64,000 bases of DNA from Moniliophthora roreri (lineage: Eukaryota; Basidiomycota; Agaricomycetes; Agaricales; Marasmiaceae), in contig LATX02000057.1 of NCBI GenBank assembly GCA_001466705.2, positions 62,001 through 126,000 on the forward strand, in the 5' to 3' direction. Position numbers and translations under genes: made by a program. Numbering within the stretch: position 1 is the first letter of the stretch; every line of letters begins with the position of its first letter. This document shows, in pieces, positions 11,443 through 23,734 of this stretch. A model generated the notes under the pieces. The model was not told where the DNA came from, searched no databases, and saw only the letters and a list, made by a program, of their open reading frames with translations.

Positions 11443-12552
11443 TCACCACTCCTCCCTGTTCTTTCCATAAAGCCATCTTAGATTGTCGTCGGACGACGGC
11501 AGTTGGAAATACTTGTCAGCTATGTAGATCTCGACAGCATGCGGTACTCGTATGGTCGATACGCTAGACGCAATCTTCTGGTGTCTAGACCCATTCCTTG
11601 AGCTACTGTACGTGCAGAATGACACCGAACGAAGAGCTTTAAACTGACTGAAGTCAATGACTGTACCATAAATCAGTGAACAGCTACTGTTGATTGGATA
11701 CGACGACATACCGGGAACAGTCTGATACATGAAATAGAGGAAGAGGTGTTGCAGGGTACCTGCACACAGTGTGTCAAAAAACGCCTGGAGTAAATCGGGT
11801 TCCACATTCAACGGTGACGATGCGATGCAAATGTACAAATGGGTAATGCCCGGCCACGACACCTGACCGGGAACAAGTAAGCTGGGTAGAAACGCGTTCA
11901 ACGGAATGTCCAGTTTCAGCTTGCGAAGCCGGGTCCCAGTCCATTTTTGAAAAATGACTGGCTGCACCGGTTGTATGACAGTAGATTGATAGGTACGAAG
12001 GGTCAACTCGGCTTCCTCCAGCTCTGTAAAGGAGCTAATGCACCGCAGAATTCGTTGTAATTGCCCCGAAAGATCTTCCGTGTTCCTATAATGGATGTCG
12101 CCTCCGTTCATGTCTAGATAAGTGAGTGTCGGAGAAAGATGGTCGATAAGTCGGCTTTCAAAGACGACATGTGACGGTACGCCCAGTAAGATGATGCGAG
12201 TTAAGGCAACACGGCCTCTGACGAGTATTTGATCAAGGAGGTGGATGCCTCGTTCCCAGACCGCTAGCTCTTTGGGAGCAAGTGGCTCAAGAAGAGAGAT
12301 TTGTCGTATATAAGGAATGATGGTGCAGTTTGGAGACTCCAGCAGAGAACAGAGGCTCTCTATGCTGCTGGGACGGAGGCGGATCAATGTATCGAGAAAG
12401 GAAAGGGAGCGTGTTCGAGGGACCCATGACTTGCAAACGAGACTGCAAGCTGACAGGGCGCATTTGTCGAAACGCAGCTCATCGATGATGGCATAGCAAA
12501 GCTCTGGCGGGAGTGGGAATGCAGAGCGACGTTCGCTCATGATAGAGGTCAC
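11443..12552 (-). CDS. F-box domain protein
   Basis: A single-exon frame of 369 residues. Residues 12-50 carry an F-box: the segment LPPELCYAIIDEL, then ALSACSLVCKSWVPRTRSLSF, the pattern repeated throughout mushroom genomes. The rest is a Leu-rich region with LRR-like spacing (for example LTYLDMNG, LRKLKLDIP, ITHLYICIA), typical of substrate-recruiting parts of SCF ubiquitin ligases. No target can be named. The 3' flank has a diverged partial copy at 8087-8166. Confidence 0.8.
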   Translation of the reverse strand: MTSIMSERRSAFPLPPELCYAIIDELRFDKCALSACSLVCKSWVPRTRSLSFLDTLIRLRPSSIESLCSLLESPNCTIIPYIRQISLLEPLAPKELAVWERGIHLLDQILVRGRVALTRIILLGVPSHVVFESRLIDHLSPTLTYLDMNGGDIHYRNTEDLSGQLQRILRCISSFTELEEAELTLRTYQSTVIQPVQPVIFQKWTGTRLRKLKLDIPLNAFLPSLLVPGQVSWPGITHLYICIASSPLNVEPDLLQAFFDTLCAGTLQHLFLYFMYQTVPGMSSYPINSSCSLIYGTVIDFSQFKALRSVSFCTYSSSRNGSRHQKIASSVSTIRVPHAVEIYIADKYFQLPSSDDNLRWLYGKNREEW

Positions 12553-14126
12553 AAATACAAAGGGATTGCGTGAGAAAGTCCCATATATCTGATAGCGAGA
12601 ACGTCATTGAGGACTAGAGGAGATGGACGGAGGAAGACAAAAAAAGCAACTCACAGGCACTTGTTGACTTCTCTACCTGACCACCTAATCAGCTCAATGA
12701 ATTCCTACAGGTGGATAAGAGTTACATGGCGAAAGACTTGGAAGGTCGACCGCAGGATCGTGATTCACACGAATGACGCTCGCAGCTTGACAGTGGTAGC
12801 CTGGATATTGTGATTTTCGAATGTGACTTCACGTATCTCTGAAGGTCGGGCCAATTGTGAAAGCTGCGGAAGCTCGCCGTTGGTGTTGGTCCAGCAGTCA
12901 CAGACGAAGAGACAGAGGACTCAAGAATACAGAAGAGCTGCATCCGAAGACATAAATCTTCCCCCCGGACTGCATTCGGAGGATCTTCAGCGCTGAAAAA
13001 AGAATTCACGTTCAAGCTGACGCAGGACCCCAAAGGAGATACGTACCCACTAACAAGACATATGGAGAATCCAATTATGGTCCTGTGTCCGCCTTCAGTT
13101 GTTGGGCGAAAGATCTGAACGGAGGGCGGTACTTTTTCTCTGTGGTGAATTGAGAAGCTTTTGACTGTGAGTTTGCTTGAGGGTAATCAGGGTGGAAGAC
13201 CTGGCTTGGAGGAGCATGAATGATGAGAATTAAGAAAGAGATGCCGCTCACTCAACTCCGAGCAAGCGCCGAACCAAAACGTCAAATTTCGGTGTAACCC
13301 AAAGCTAACCCTCTTGCTTGCATTTGTGTGTCGTTTCAGCGCAAATTTAGGCACTTATTCAATACTGCCATTCAAATTGGAGTTGAAATGTGAAGCTCAC
13401 TCATCGATCTGTGCCGCCGGGCATATACACCCCAGAATGATAAAACACCTACACCTACATTCCTGCCCTTCCTTACTGACACATAGATGCGACCTATATA
13501 TCAGATCAACTGGTCAAAGGCGATTCCTGTTACTCAGCAAGGAAGCCTGTTACACTTTGCATGAGGTTCGGACACCATAATCGCAAGTAGATTGAGTGGA
13601 GATTACGAGGAGTCCTCTTCTGCCAATTTTTTTCCTTATATGGAAGGTATAGGATGGGCTGGCCTGATAGAAGCGTTTTGTTTGGTTCGTTTCGTGACTT
13701 TCGTCCGTTCATCCCAGAAAATAGACTCGCGGACCCTGATGGCCCCACTGCGGCAAGTACAACAAGAGGTTCGTACGTTTCCGGTTACATCCAAAAACGT
13801 GACCGTCTGTGCAATCCTCTTCTCGTTGCCGCAAAACTGGCCTTGGATGAAGGTACAACGGCATTTGGATGGGACGCAAGCCCTCTACATAAATTCCACG
13901 GCGTTTAGGGTGCGAGCTAGGCTATTAATTGTGAGATAACATACAGCTTCCAGTTCGCGCTCTTCGAGCAGTTCACGTCCTTCAACAGCGGGGGCGGGTC
14001 CGGGTTCCGACTTGACAGCCGAAACAGCAGCGGTAAGAGCGAAGGCAATAGAAAGATGGTGGTGAACTACGAGGCGGTCAAGGATGACTACTGACAAGAG
14101 GATTTAGGCTCTCACCTTCATTTCTG

Positions 14127-14145
14127 AATAGAGCACTGCTCTATT
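14127..14145. repeat. Perfect short palindrome (9-bp arms, 1-bp centre)
   Basis: AATAGAGCA is followed by one base and its exact reverse complement TGCTCTATT. It could be a dimeric protein binding site or the tip of a decayed element; no gene context supports either reading. Confidence 0.5.
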
Positions 14146-14841
14146 GAGTAGGGAGTGGAGAAAAGAATGCGGGATGTGATGATGAGGAACCTCCTACATG
14201 TCCAATTTCTATATCTCTCGCAGCCTAGTTAGATCATGTATGGAACCAGCAAGTGAGTAGACTTGTTGTGCCCCGTTATGATATATGGTGAATGCATACT
14301 TAGGTTGAAGATTGGATGATAATAGTGGCTAGTGTGAAAGACGTTGAATGTTACCCAGTACGCTACTGGTCTTCGTGTTTCCGCGAATGCAAGAATGAGT
14401 GCTGCTAGTGTTCGGACGAGGATGAAATCGAGATAGTTTCGGGCGACCCAGTGTTCAGCTTCAGTGCGTGCCCGTGCCAGTGCCGGGCACCCCACCCTAA
14501 GCGCATCTGGATAGGCAACCAGAACCCTCATCACCACGAAATATAAATGAGGACTGCTTCGTGCTGCGTCCCAGGACACTAGAGAGCTGTGCGGGGTCAC
14601 GAGCATTGTCGAGGCTTCCAGTAAAGATGCCGTCTTCCGGGAGGCGAAGGACGATCGCAAGGACGAGTTTGAACGGTTGTAGTAGTTTAGAGAAACCATC
14701 TACACACGCATGAATGATAGTTCATCTATTCGATGACCAACACATCGAGGGTTTACTGTCAGTGTAGTCATAGCTTTTGCAACGTGGAATTTCAATCCAC
14801 CAGTGTCCTGCAGTATTGAATTCTTGTTCCATAGCAGCATA

Positions 14842-14896
14842 CCATGTAGTACTTTATTCATTCTCCCCAGCTTTGCAACCCCGACACATTATAATG
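14842..14896 (+). repeat. Left copy of an inverted dispersed repeat
   Basis: This segment, with core CAGCTTTGCAACCCCGACAC, matches the reverse complement of 17834-17888, with 23 consecutive identical bases and ATTATAATG or GTTATAATG on the far side. Similarity beyond about 55 bp fades. It may be the end of a decayed non-coding mobile element. Confidence 0.65.
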
Positions 14897-17833
14897 TTCC
14901 CGCTATCTTGTAAGGCCTTGATGAATGATAATTGTTCCTGTCCTTTTTGCAAGCATACCTTGGAACGAACAATAATTCGCCCTGGGTGCGAATAATAAGT
15001 GGGAGACCAGGAAACGCCAGCAATGCCAAATTCGGCAGTTACGCGTTATGACACATGGACATTTTCCACGGTTGGATGCTTGCTTCCTCCTTTCACGTCC
15101 CTTCCTGTCATGTAGTGTTGTACGGTACGTATCCTTGTTATCTCAATGTCTCCTGCAATCTGTACTTACACTTTATCATAGCACCACCAAATTCTACCCC
15201 TACGTCGCATTATCATTCGTCCAGTAGCGCCCAGCGGTCTCATTATCAGTATTCTCTACACCGTGGCGTGTACCATTTATAATTCATAGATACTTGCACT
15301 CATTTTTATTCTCTCCCTAACCCCTTACCATATACAGCCACTCATGCACCACGTCTCTAGCCCTGCTGGCTCAAGAGTGACTACGGCAATGTGAAATTTG
15401 TTCATTATGGATGCTATTGACCAGCATTGCATTATTATTCAGTATCATTTGACCTCTTCTCGTATCCAGTGCCCCACCGCATCATTTGAACCCGAACCTT
15501 CACGTCAATTGGTGCGCCTTATTATCATTCTCCTGCACATTGCCTCATTATAATTTACACCTTTCAGATGTCTCGGCTGCCTCCGTGAACCTTAACTCTC
15601 TTCGGGCTGTACAGTTCTCGGAATCACCCAAGCATATATTTCAACCAACTCGTGGGGCCCCCGAAGCACCATCCTTGACATTTCTCCCATCCCACCGCAG
15701 GAGGGTAGTCAGTACCATCACTTGGGCAGACAGCGAGGAGGTAACAATGTTGATTGGAAGGTGCGTCTCATATCGTTTTTTGCGTGCCCATTGAACTGAC
15801 AAATTGGTTGTTATCTAATGTAGTACCGATCCTGCTGAAACATGAGGCATCGAAGACATGTATACCCATCATACAAATATTATCCCTTGCTCTTGCTATG
15901 CTTCGCATTCTACCTATCACTACTCAATATAACATATCCTATTTCCATTGTAGAAAATGACATACCTGGTTTATAACGTATGTTCTTGAGCCCTCGGAAC
16001 TTCCGTTCTCGTGGTTTACACTTTTTTGGGTATGGAAATATTCCCCTGAAGCCTTCAGGCAATACAAGCAACATTGAATGACTCTCAGCTGCAGTTTGGT
16101 TTCTCAGCGGAGGTCGATAAGCGTCGCATGTGCATATCTCATTAGTGTTGTCAAATTTGGAAATATTAATTGCCTTTTTTGGTTGGCTCTTACCCGTTAT
16201 GGTAAGAATGCTTGGGGAGACTGGCTGTAGTTTCAGATATCCTGCGCGTGTGCGCGAACGTCCACGGGCTACAGGTATGGATTGAACAACTTCCAATGCT
16301 TTTTGACATGATATTCAGTTGACTCTGTTGCTAGCGTGGGAGGGGATAACTTTGCAGCTATTGAGACGTACAAATTGTAAGTAAAGTGCGAATGAAAGCC
16401 TTTCTGAGCTTGCGTGCCGCTTGACGTTTTCATTTGAGGATCTAATAGCACCAGGAGCACTCAGTTGGTCCTCTTTTATGTTCCGACTCGAATGGTAATG
16501 TTTGCTAAGTCTGCAAATGGTGTGGTGGATATGTACGAGGAAAGTTCCTCCCGAAAACTAATTCCGATGAGCCGGACGTAGTTCAATCCCGAGCGTTTAT
16601 TCAGCGCTTGTGGAATTTGTACCCCATTCTTGTCTCGAGAGTGGCCTTCCCCAAACAATTCAGGAATCCTTGATGAACGTTACATAGAAGGTAGATAGGC
16701 GCTGTACAGGATGAAGACTAATCAGTAAATCACCTCACGAAGGCTCAGGAATGGTCGTTTTTGTAGTCCTGTCGAGGGTTCACAGCGAGCATGTGGAAGT
16801 GGAATGATGGGAGAAGTGTATATTGGATATATATGTACAAGGTGGGTTCTCTACACAGCATGGGTGGTACCAGGGAGAAAGACCTGTCATCATTGGTATT
16901 GGGGCAAACGACAGTGTGAATTCCAAAGGACGAGCAGAGCCACCATGGATGCGACTGAATACCTGATGCAGATTCGATTCTCAATGACTGAAAATAAAAG
17001 TAACCAGTCAGTTTATTAAATATATGGATAAAGTAGAGCACACACACCTTTAATCCCTTCAAAATACCCAACTCTTAGCGCAATTGCATCCAAGGCCCGA
17101 ATATTGAGTGTCAATCGTCCATGTTGGGCTGGTCGCTGCGAGATGTAAGGCTGGGCTTCGAGATATGTTCCCGGTCATTGCCGAGTACTATACAGCTGAA
17201 AATCTTCAAGGTTCAAGCCACCGGCAACGACCGAAAACAGTGCACCGGAAGCAGCCAAGGCATAGAAACACTGATAATGAGACTGGATCTGTAAAATAGT
17301 GAATAACACGTACCTTAGACTCCAAGAAATGAAGTTCGATGCAACATAGGATGCAGGCGATGAAATAAGGAAGTTTCGCTTGTGATTGCTGGCTGTCAAG
17401 GGCTATTCATAGATGAGCGCTGGGGTTGTATTAACCGGGGTCAAATGATAATGAGTCCGGTATCCGGAGTAGGGGAGCTGAGTACCAATGATAATGAGCC
17501 TAGGTCAAACAGAATGATAAATCGTACGTGCCTAGGAACCGAAGAAACATCAAAGATCGAATAATAATTTGCACACTGAGGGTGAATGATAATGAGACGG
17601 AATCTACCAAAACTGGCAATCAGGACGTGCCCACCCTGATAATTATGCACACTTACCAATGAACAGCAGTGGGGCCATAGGGGTGTGATCATGATTAGAC
17701 AGTGTACTAGAGATACCAATAAATAGATCAGCGAACAAATGGGAGGATAGAGGACAATGCTGTACATGGGAGAAGGGAAGGAGAATAATAAAGGTACCCT
17801 GACACGGCAATGATGTGCGGTGGTTAGGGTGCG

Positions 17834-17888
17834 CATTATAACGTGTCGGGGTTGCAAAGCTGGGGCGAATTATATAAAATCTACATGG
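17834..17888 (-). repeat. Right copy of an inverted dispersed repeat
   Basis: This is the reverse-complement partner of 14842-14896, about 3 kb away. The flanking 17440-17600 contains AATGATAATGAG three times; the reverse complement of related words (CATTATCATT) occurs near the left copy at about 15205 and 15520. That suggests two diverged copies of one repeat family in opposite orientation. Confidence 0.65.
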
Positions 17889-18221
17889 ACTGCTCTCCAT
17901 AGCAGACAGTCCCGGGTGTCGGTAGCTTCAGTCGCAGTCAAATAGAATAATGAGTATGAAGTTCCATAAGATCTCATATTCGAAGAAGTTAACGGTGATC
18001 CTCAAGTGCAACATGAAGTTTGAACGTCGACAAGTTCAATTGCAACGCGAGCCTTGCGGGAAATGCCACGTGGTAATAGAAGCTTAACGAGCACAACCAC
18101 GAATCTGTGTGTACGAGGCCCTTTACGCTGGGATTCGATACTTGATATTTTACTGTCGCCCTTGCAATACTTATTCTCCGAGAAACGTGTCAGTGATACA
18201 CTTCCGATGTTTACTGCTACG

Positions 18222-19653
18222 CTAATCTAGGATTTCCTTCAAGATCTCGATGATCTTTTGCACCTCATCTACCGTGTTATAATGAACGAGAGAGATTCTC
18301 ACTACTCCGTCGTCGGTGTCCAATTTGGGCTCGAGTTTGTCAATGAGATCCCAAGCGTAGAAGTGACCAAAACGTATACCAATCTGAGGTAGAGAATCAT
18401 TAGTCAGAAGCTAGAGATGGAGAGGAATAGTTCATACCCCGCCCTTCTTGTCGAAAACCTTTACCACGTCCTTGCTTGCTATTGCTTTCTTTCCAGTAAC
18501 AACAAAGCTTATGGTCGGTACACGATCTGGTCCAGCTTTCTCGTCACCGACGACCCTCACACCTCTCTCGAACTGTGCGGGTGCGGTGAGATACTCGAGC
18601 AGTGGCACAATTAAAGTCTGTTCATGCTCAGCGATAGCATCGAACGAGGCCTTTAGGTCATTCGAGGGCGTCAATCCTCGTAGATATGAAACGACACCGG
18701 TTGTACCGTACACCAGTTCGTACCCTGGCCCGCCAGGCTGTAGCTTGTACGATTTTTGGTGGACTTTGAGAAAGTGATGGACGAGTGAAGATACGGAGTT
18801 CTGCAGTATGCTGTGCTTGACATAGAGAGCTGAGATGTGCGGGCCATAGACCTAGGATAAACTTAAGAATAAATTCGATCTGAAATTGCCTGTGACATAC
18901 CTTGTAGTAAGAAAAGACGCAGAAATCGACATCCCAATCCTTCACATCAATTAATCGGTGTGGTGCATAGGCAACACAGTCCACAGATATTTCCACTTTC
19001 TTCGCATCTTGCTCTTTCGCCGTTTTACGAACAGCCTTAACTATCTCTCTGACCGGAATAATGGAGCCGAGAATATTTGATGTGGCACTAATGGCTACGA
19101 TGCGAGTCTTGGAGGAGATCAAAGGGAGTAGATCTTCAATCTTATACCCGACAGAGTAAGGGTTTTCGGGGTTCAAAGGCTTAGGACGCCAGTGCTTGAT
19201 GACCGCGCCACGACGCGTGGCAAGTTTCTTCCAAGGTCCAACGTTCGCTACATGTCCAATGAGTAAGTTGAGTGACTATGAGTGCGAAGTAACCTCACCT
19301 TCGTGTTCCCAAGTGACGACAAACTCGTCTCCAGTCTGGATGTCATCCTCTAAGCTTCGAGCCAAGTTCTCCAAATTCAGTGTTGAACTTGATCCAAACA
19401 CGATCTCGTCTACGGATGAAGCGTTGAACAGCTTTATGGCCTCCTCAGGCCCCTCCTCCATGACACGGCGTGTACTGATCTGTGATACAGAATAGTCTGC
19501 TCCAAGTTGAACGTTCGTGTTGCACAGATAATCATAAATTCTGTCTGCAACGACGCGAGTGCACTGAGACCCTCCTGCATTGTCACCGTAAATATACCCG
19601 GATTCGAGGGCAGGGAAGTTGCCGCGAGCTTTCTGAACGTCGAGAGAGGGCAT
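18222..19653 (-). CDS. Class V aminotransferase-fold PLP enzyme (cysteine desulfurase-like)
   Basis: Four exons joined in frame give about 425 residues. The N-terminus (MPSLDVQKARGNFPALESG, then YGDNAGGSQ) and the segment FGSSSTLNLENLA resemble the cysteine desulfurase-like subgroup of class V PLP enzymes. The segment SVDCVAYAPHRLIDVKDWDVDF includes the PLP-binding Asp, and SYYKVYGPH supplies the expected Schiff-base Lys. The last exon ends HYNTVDEVQKIIEILKEILD. It is shorter than and distinct from mitochondrial Nfs1, so a role in Fe-S assembly is not implied; substrate unknown. Introns lie near 19250-19297, 18852-18902 and 18385-18437. Confidence 0.85.
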
Positions 19654-20004
19654 CGTTGATCAGAACAGATAAAAAAAGAAGATAGTCATACTCACGAGCG
19701 TAGCCTGAAATTGTACCGGTATCGATAAGAAAGAATAAGACCTCTGACACTGGCGGGCCTCCGTGGGTTTCCCGCTTCCTTTCAAATCAGCATCCGATGT
19801 ACATAGCCGAGCCGATGCCGTGAAATCGCACACTGTTAATTCTGAGGATGGAAGTATCTTTATTGCAGCTATTGAAAATTGAAGATAGATTCTAGTGATA
19901 GTCTGTAGTTATGTACGATAAGGATTTGCGGTTTGAACAGAGAAGAACACGTTGAACATCAAAGATGGATGCTGATGTTTTGAGCGGACCGTTGCGCTAG
20001 ATGA

Positions 20005-21194
20005 TTATTCCTGCGACGGGAAAGTGAAAACATCATCGCATGGAACCTCAGCAAATTGCATGTCCAATGCGACCTTGGGGTTGGTGTACTTTGTAAGGCA
20101 GTATTGAGTGTTCCGTGCGAGACGATTTGAGACAATGTACTCACGAAGTTAATCTGGGGTTGTGCAGCGTCACCCATGTATCCCACGCCCCTATTGACAC
20201 CGGTTAGGGACACGACGCACGAGCATCCAGAGCAGGACGTGGTTCCTTTGAATTGCCCAGCTTGTGCGGCAGCTGTGGTGAATGCAATACCATTTGCTGC
20301 GTTGTTCTGGGAGGATCGAATGGGTCATTGCTTGGCAATGTCAGATCAGTTACTCACAAGCCATCCCTTTACGCTCTTATCATCCTGAGGAGCACCAACC
20401 TCGTCCTCGATGACGAAAGTATCCGTGGGCTTCACAGGTCCGGTACCACAATCAGCCGTGGTCTTGCAAATCTTGTAAATGATGTTTCTGAATGCAAGGT
20501 AAGAATCAAGTTGAGAGGAACAGATGATCTTTCTCACTGAATGTGGCCTTCTTGGATGTAAATGTTGTTTTGATTTTCGGGTTCCCTACCAAGCTGCTTT
20601 CCATCGGTGTTGGGGAAGATCACCTGGTAGCAGCTTCCGAACTTCAAGCCGTTCGTCGTCGTGTCACCGCAGGCCAATTGGAGTCTGCAGACGTTGTCGG
20701 GTTGGCTTCCGCAAGACTTGCATCCGCTGCAAGATGGTTTCACGCATTTGCCGTCTGAGCCCAAAACTTCACCCTTGCCGCAGCACTTTCCTTTGGGAGG
20801 GTTACCAGTATAGCTTTGGTCGGCACCGCAGCACTGATAGGAGAGAACTTGAGCATTGACTTGGGGGGAAGGAGTTCACGACGTACCACACCGACGAGAG
20901 TTTCCTTGTCGTAAATCACCAAGTCCTGTCCCTTAGGGCAGCACGAGTTTGCATTGCTTTTCTACAGCAAAAGGTAAGTAATGGCCATAGCAAAGAAAAA
21001 GAACCTACCTCATCGACGTAGGGCCGGGTGTCGAGAGGACATGTGATGATGACTTGTTCACAGACGAATCTTCCGGTCCCTTGGGGCCTTTCTACTGCTG
21101 TAGTTCCCGGAGGACATTGGGGTGCCTGAGCATGTACTCGTAGGGAGGTAAGAACAAGTGGTAGAAGGGAAGTGAAAAGTGGGAGGAACTGCAT
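20005..21194 (-). CDS. Secreted cysteine-rich protein of unknown function
   Basis: The start at 21194 gives a classical signal peptide (MQFLPLFTSLLPLVLTSLRV, cleavage probably after HAQA). Mature sequence has Cys-dense blocks: SCCPKGQD, CCGADQ, GKCCGKGE, then CVKPSCSGCKSCGSQPDNVC. It continues with a less Cys-rich part (GSCYQVIFPNTDGKQLG, ICKTTADCG, a SCSCVVS segment). Six exons join in frame and end at FTFPSQE (stop 20005-20007). About 290 residues. I do not recognise a named family. The cysteine pairs suggest a disulfide-stabilised extracellular protein such as a wall, matrix or effector-like protein. Its promoter lies in the divergent region shared with the NADH pyrophosphatase gene. Confidence 0.75.
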
Positions 21195-21851
21195 TTTAAG
21201 TCGGATGGGTTGATACGAGTGCTGTAGAGAGGATGAGGAATTGATTGCAGCGCACTCAGGCCTTTATACTTGAATATCTGTAGCTAGAGAGTTCGAATAG
21301 AAGCAAACGGGATGGAGCTTCCGTTCCATCTGGATGCCAGCACTTTAGCGAGTGTCAGTACAGTGCATTGCAAAGGAATGATTGGAAGACCAACTTTGTC
21401 ATGCCAGCAATATTTGTATCGATATCTCGCATTTTAGAGACGGACAAGTCCTATGTAATTGAACCACTGAAGGGCTATATTGGCTGTCCACGTTGATCCA
21501 TGTTATGTTTTGCGACGTCGGGAAAGTTTGACGCGTATTCCAGTGACTGTAAGTTCAGTGCCATGCAGGCTGCGATAATTCACTTGTCAATGTCAGCTGT
21601 AATTTGGGATCCGATGAGGGGATCCAGAGCACCGTGTATGCGCGTGGTGATGGTTAAGGATATGCCTCCCGGATTCTCCTTCTTCCCACCCTCATCCGGG
21701 TCTCCCACTCTCCCACTATCATCCGGATCTCCCGTCAGCCCCTCCTCAGCTGACTGCCTTTCTCCTATGGACGATAAAAGTCTCAAGGAAATACGTTGTA
21801 ATCACCCAACTGCCCATCATTCTCTCAGCAATCAGAACTGGACTATCTAGT
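21195..21851. other. Divergent intergenic region
   Basis: It holds the promoters of the secreted Cys-rich protein (leftward) and the NADH pyrophosphatase (rightward). An AT-rich TTTATACTTGAATA about 70 bp upstream of the leftward start could be a TATA element. The open frames here (for example 21500-21850 plus) show no domain. No repeats were noticed except a short CATCCGG-containing duplication near 21690-21735. Confidence 0.4.
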
Positions 21852-23565
21852 ATGGCAAAAGCCAAAGACAGGTCAGCGGTCACCTCATCGCAATTGTGTA
21901 GACTGACGGTATCTACGTTCTCTCAAGGCACATCAATGTGTATTCTGGTTCACCTCTGAATCGCCTTGCTTGGCTGCGAACGTCAAGCGGATTTCTGAAC
22001 GCAGTCATTACCTCTCCACGTTCTCGCTGGATCCTGTTTAAAGCTGGTCAACCCCTTGTCCACGCAACTCCCAAGTCTGGCCCTAAAATCGCCTATCTCC
22101 CTACTTCGTCGGTTCTTCCTCTCCTAGGAAGCCAACCATTCTTTGGACAAGGCGAAATGCCCGGTCATTCGCCTTCTCTTGAACATCTTACAACGCACCC
22201 CCATACTTTGCAAGCAGGTAGACATAGAGACGTACCAGTGGTTTTCTTGGGTGTACATGAGAAAGGAGTACGAGTGCTTCCTGAGAAAGAAGTCGGAGTG
22301 GCCTTGAAGGAAGGGGGAGAACAGGCTGTGGAGGAATTCCTAAACAAAGATGATAGCACTCCATACTTCGCAATCGATGTGGACGATAGAGATCTGAAAG
22401 TGGGCGACAGTAAAGATGCAGTATTGGCGCGTGTTTTGGATGACGGAGTAAAGGAACTTGGTCTGGAAGAACAAGTGAGCTTGGAGTGGGTAGATCCTCG
22501 TGCAGCAGTGTCGAGCATGGATCACTTCGAAGCAGGGATATTTGCCGAAGCTCGTACGTTGGTCGATTGGAATATGAGAAACAAGGTTCGATTCCTTGAC
22601 TGTGCTGCATGAATTACTAGAACTCGATCGCGGTACTTTAGTTCTGTCCGGGATGTGGAGGCCGCCATTACTCTATGTGGGCTGGTTGGAAACTCGCATG
22701 CTCCACACTACTTCCATGGAACACAAACATCACTGGCAGTGGGCCGGTCTGTCCTTCCGGGTAGGTGGGGCCCATTTCGAGGCGAAGATGACACTTATGG
22801 AAAATCATTCCAGCAAAGGACTACACAACTATGCGCATCCTCGCACTGACCCCGTCGCAATCATTCTGACGATTGATCAGACCGGCGAAAGGATACTGCT
22901 TGGTAGAAGTGTGCGTAATGCAGCCAATCGTTCTTCCAATCTCTGATATCGGCTGTTCCAGCGCAAGTTTCCGCCTAAACTGTATTCAGCTCTTGCTGGC
23001 TTCCTTGAACCCGCCGAAACCTTTGAAGACTGCGTCGTAAGAGAGATGTGGGAGGAAGTTGGCGTGAAAGTTTGGGGTATTCAATATCATTCCGGTCAGC
23101 CTTGGGTATGTAGACTACAACTCCAGTTTCTTCTGATCTAAATGCTTCAACTACAGCCATATCCGGCGAATCTGATGCTTGGGTGGTATGCACGCGGTGA
23201 TTCGAACAAGGAGATCAGGCTGGATTTAGATAACGAACTCGAGGGTAGGGTGCATTCCCATAGCTGCAGTTCAAACTAATCTAATGCTCTCAGATGCGAA
23301 ATGGTTCACTCGTGGAGAGATTCTCGGAATACTGGGACACGCAACTGGCACGAAATTGGACTCCAAGACCTTCTCGGAAAAGATGGAGGAAGACCAGGAA
23401 CGGGCTTTGAAAGACAAGAAGGATCAGATTCCAATTTCACCTCCAGTGAAGGGTTCCGACAAAGGAGAACCAGACTTCCGGATACCACCCGATAGCGCAA
23501 TGGCAGGCGTTTTGATACGAGACTGGGCAGAGGGAAGAATTAAATTTGACGCTGAAGACGTGTAA
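21852..23565 (+). CDS. NADH pyrophosphatase, NUDT12/Npy1-like Nudix hydrolase
   Basis: Hydrolyses NADH (and NAD-like caps) to NMNH and AMP. A 20-bp first exon (MAKAKDR, split codon) joins HINVYSGSPLNRLAWLR. The zinc ribbon is visible as FCPGCGG, then Cys 14 residues later (LACSTLLPW) and PVCPSG. The Nudix box is complete: GFLEPAETFEDCVV followed by REMWEEVGV. It is followed by the family-specific motif SGQPWPYPANLMLG, diagnostic of the NudC/NUDT12 group. Introns lie at 21872-21926, about 22585-22641, 22760-22812, 22910-22961 and two later ones. The C-terminus (KFDAEDV) carries no PTS1, unlike peroxisomal Npy1, so location is open. Converges with the oxygenase gene downstream. Confidence 0.92.
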
Positions 23566-23734
23566 CCTTCCGTGTCGGCCATCTCGAATGGATGCGTTTA
23601 AAGTCCTCATAATACTATTCGTAGAAGCTGTCGTGAATGCTGTATATAACCTGTCTTCATTTAACGTCGAATTTTTGGAATTGTCCACACATTCGCTATC
23701 CACCATTCCTGCCTCCCTGTCATCCCTTTAACAC

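Larger units (their letters stand above)
12553..18221. other. Gene-poor island, no recognisable gene
   Basis: More than 5.6 kb holds only short open frames without family resemblance. The least unlikely are minus-strand pieces at 13885-14130 (a hydrophobic start then an ELLEERELEA segment, possibly a small secreted protein with a tiny first exon), 14229-14699 minus, 15486-15794 plus and 15910-16460 minus; none gives a convincing exon set. The island carries an inverted repeat pair (14842-14896 and 17834-17888), recurrent AATGATAATGAG motifs (17440-17600) and a perfect 9-bp-arm palindrome at 14127-14145. AT-rich, degenerate sequence suggests old transposon remains. Confidence 0.5.

Noticed and set aside
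13592..13939. Plus-strand frames with protein-like composition in the gene-poor island
   Set aside because: Two overlapping frames look equally plausible, neither shows a family motif, and no introns extend them.
14229..14699. 156-residue minus-strand frame with hydrophobic stretches
   Set aside because: No recognisable transporter or membrane family pattern, and it overlaps AT-rich repeat-like sequence; kept only as a remark in the island entry.
17441..17857. 138-residue minus-strand frame rich in Ile, Leu and His
   Set aside because: It coincides with repeated AATGATAATGAG words and the inverted repeat, so it is better explained as non-coding repeat sequence.
22580..22605. TTCGATTCC word suggesting a tRNA T-arm
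   Set aside because: It lies within an intron of the Nudix gene, with no matching acceptor, D-arm or anticodon stem around it.
22165..22610. Open minus-strand frames within the NADH pyrophosphatase gene
   Set aside because: They lie opposite a strongly conserved coding exon and show no domain; they are antisense shadows.
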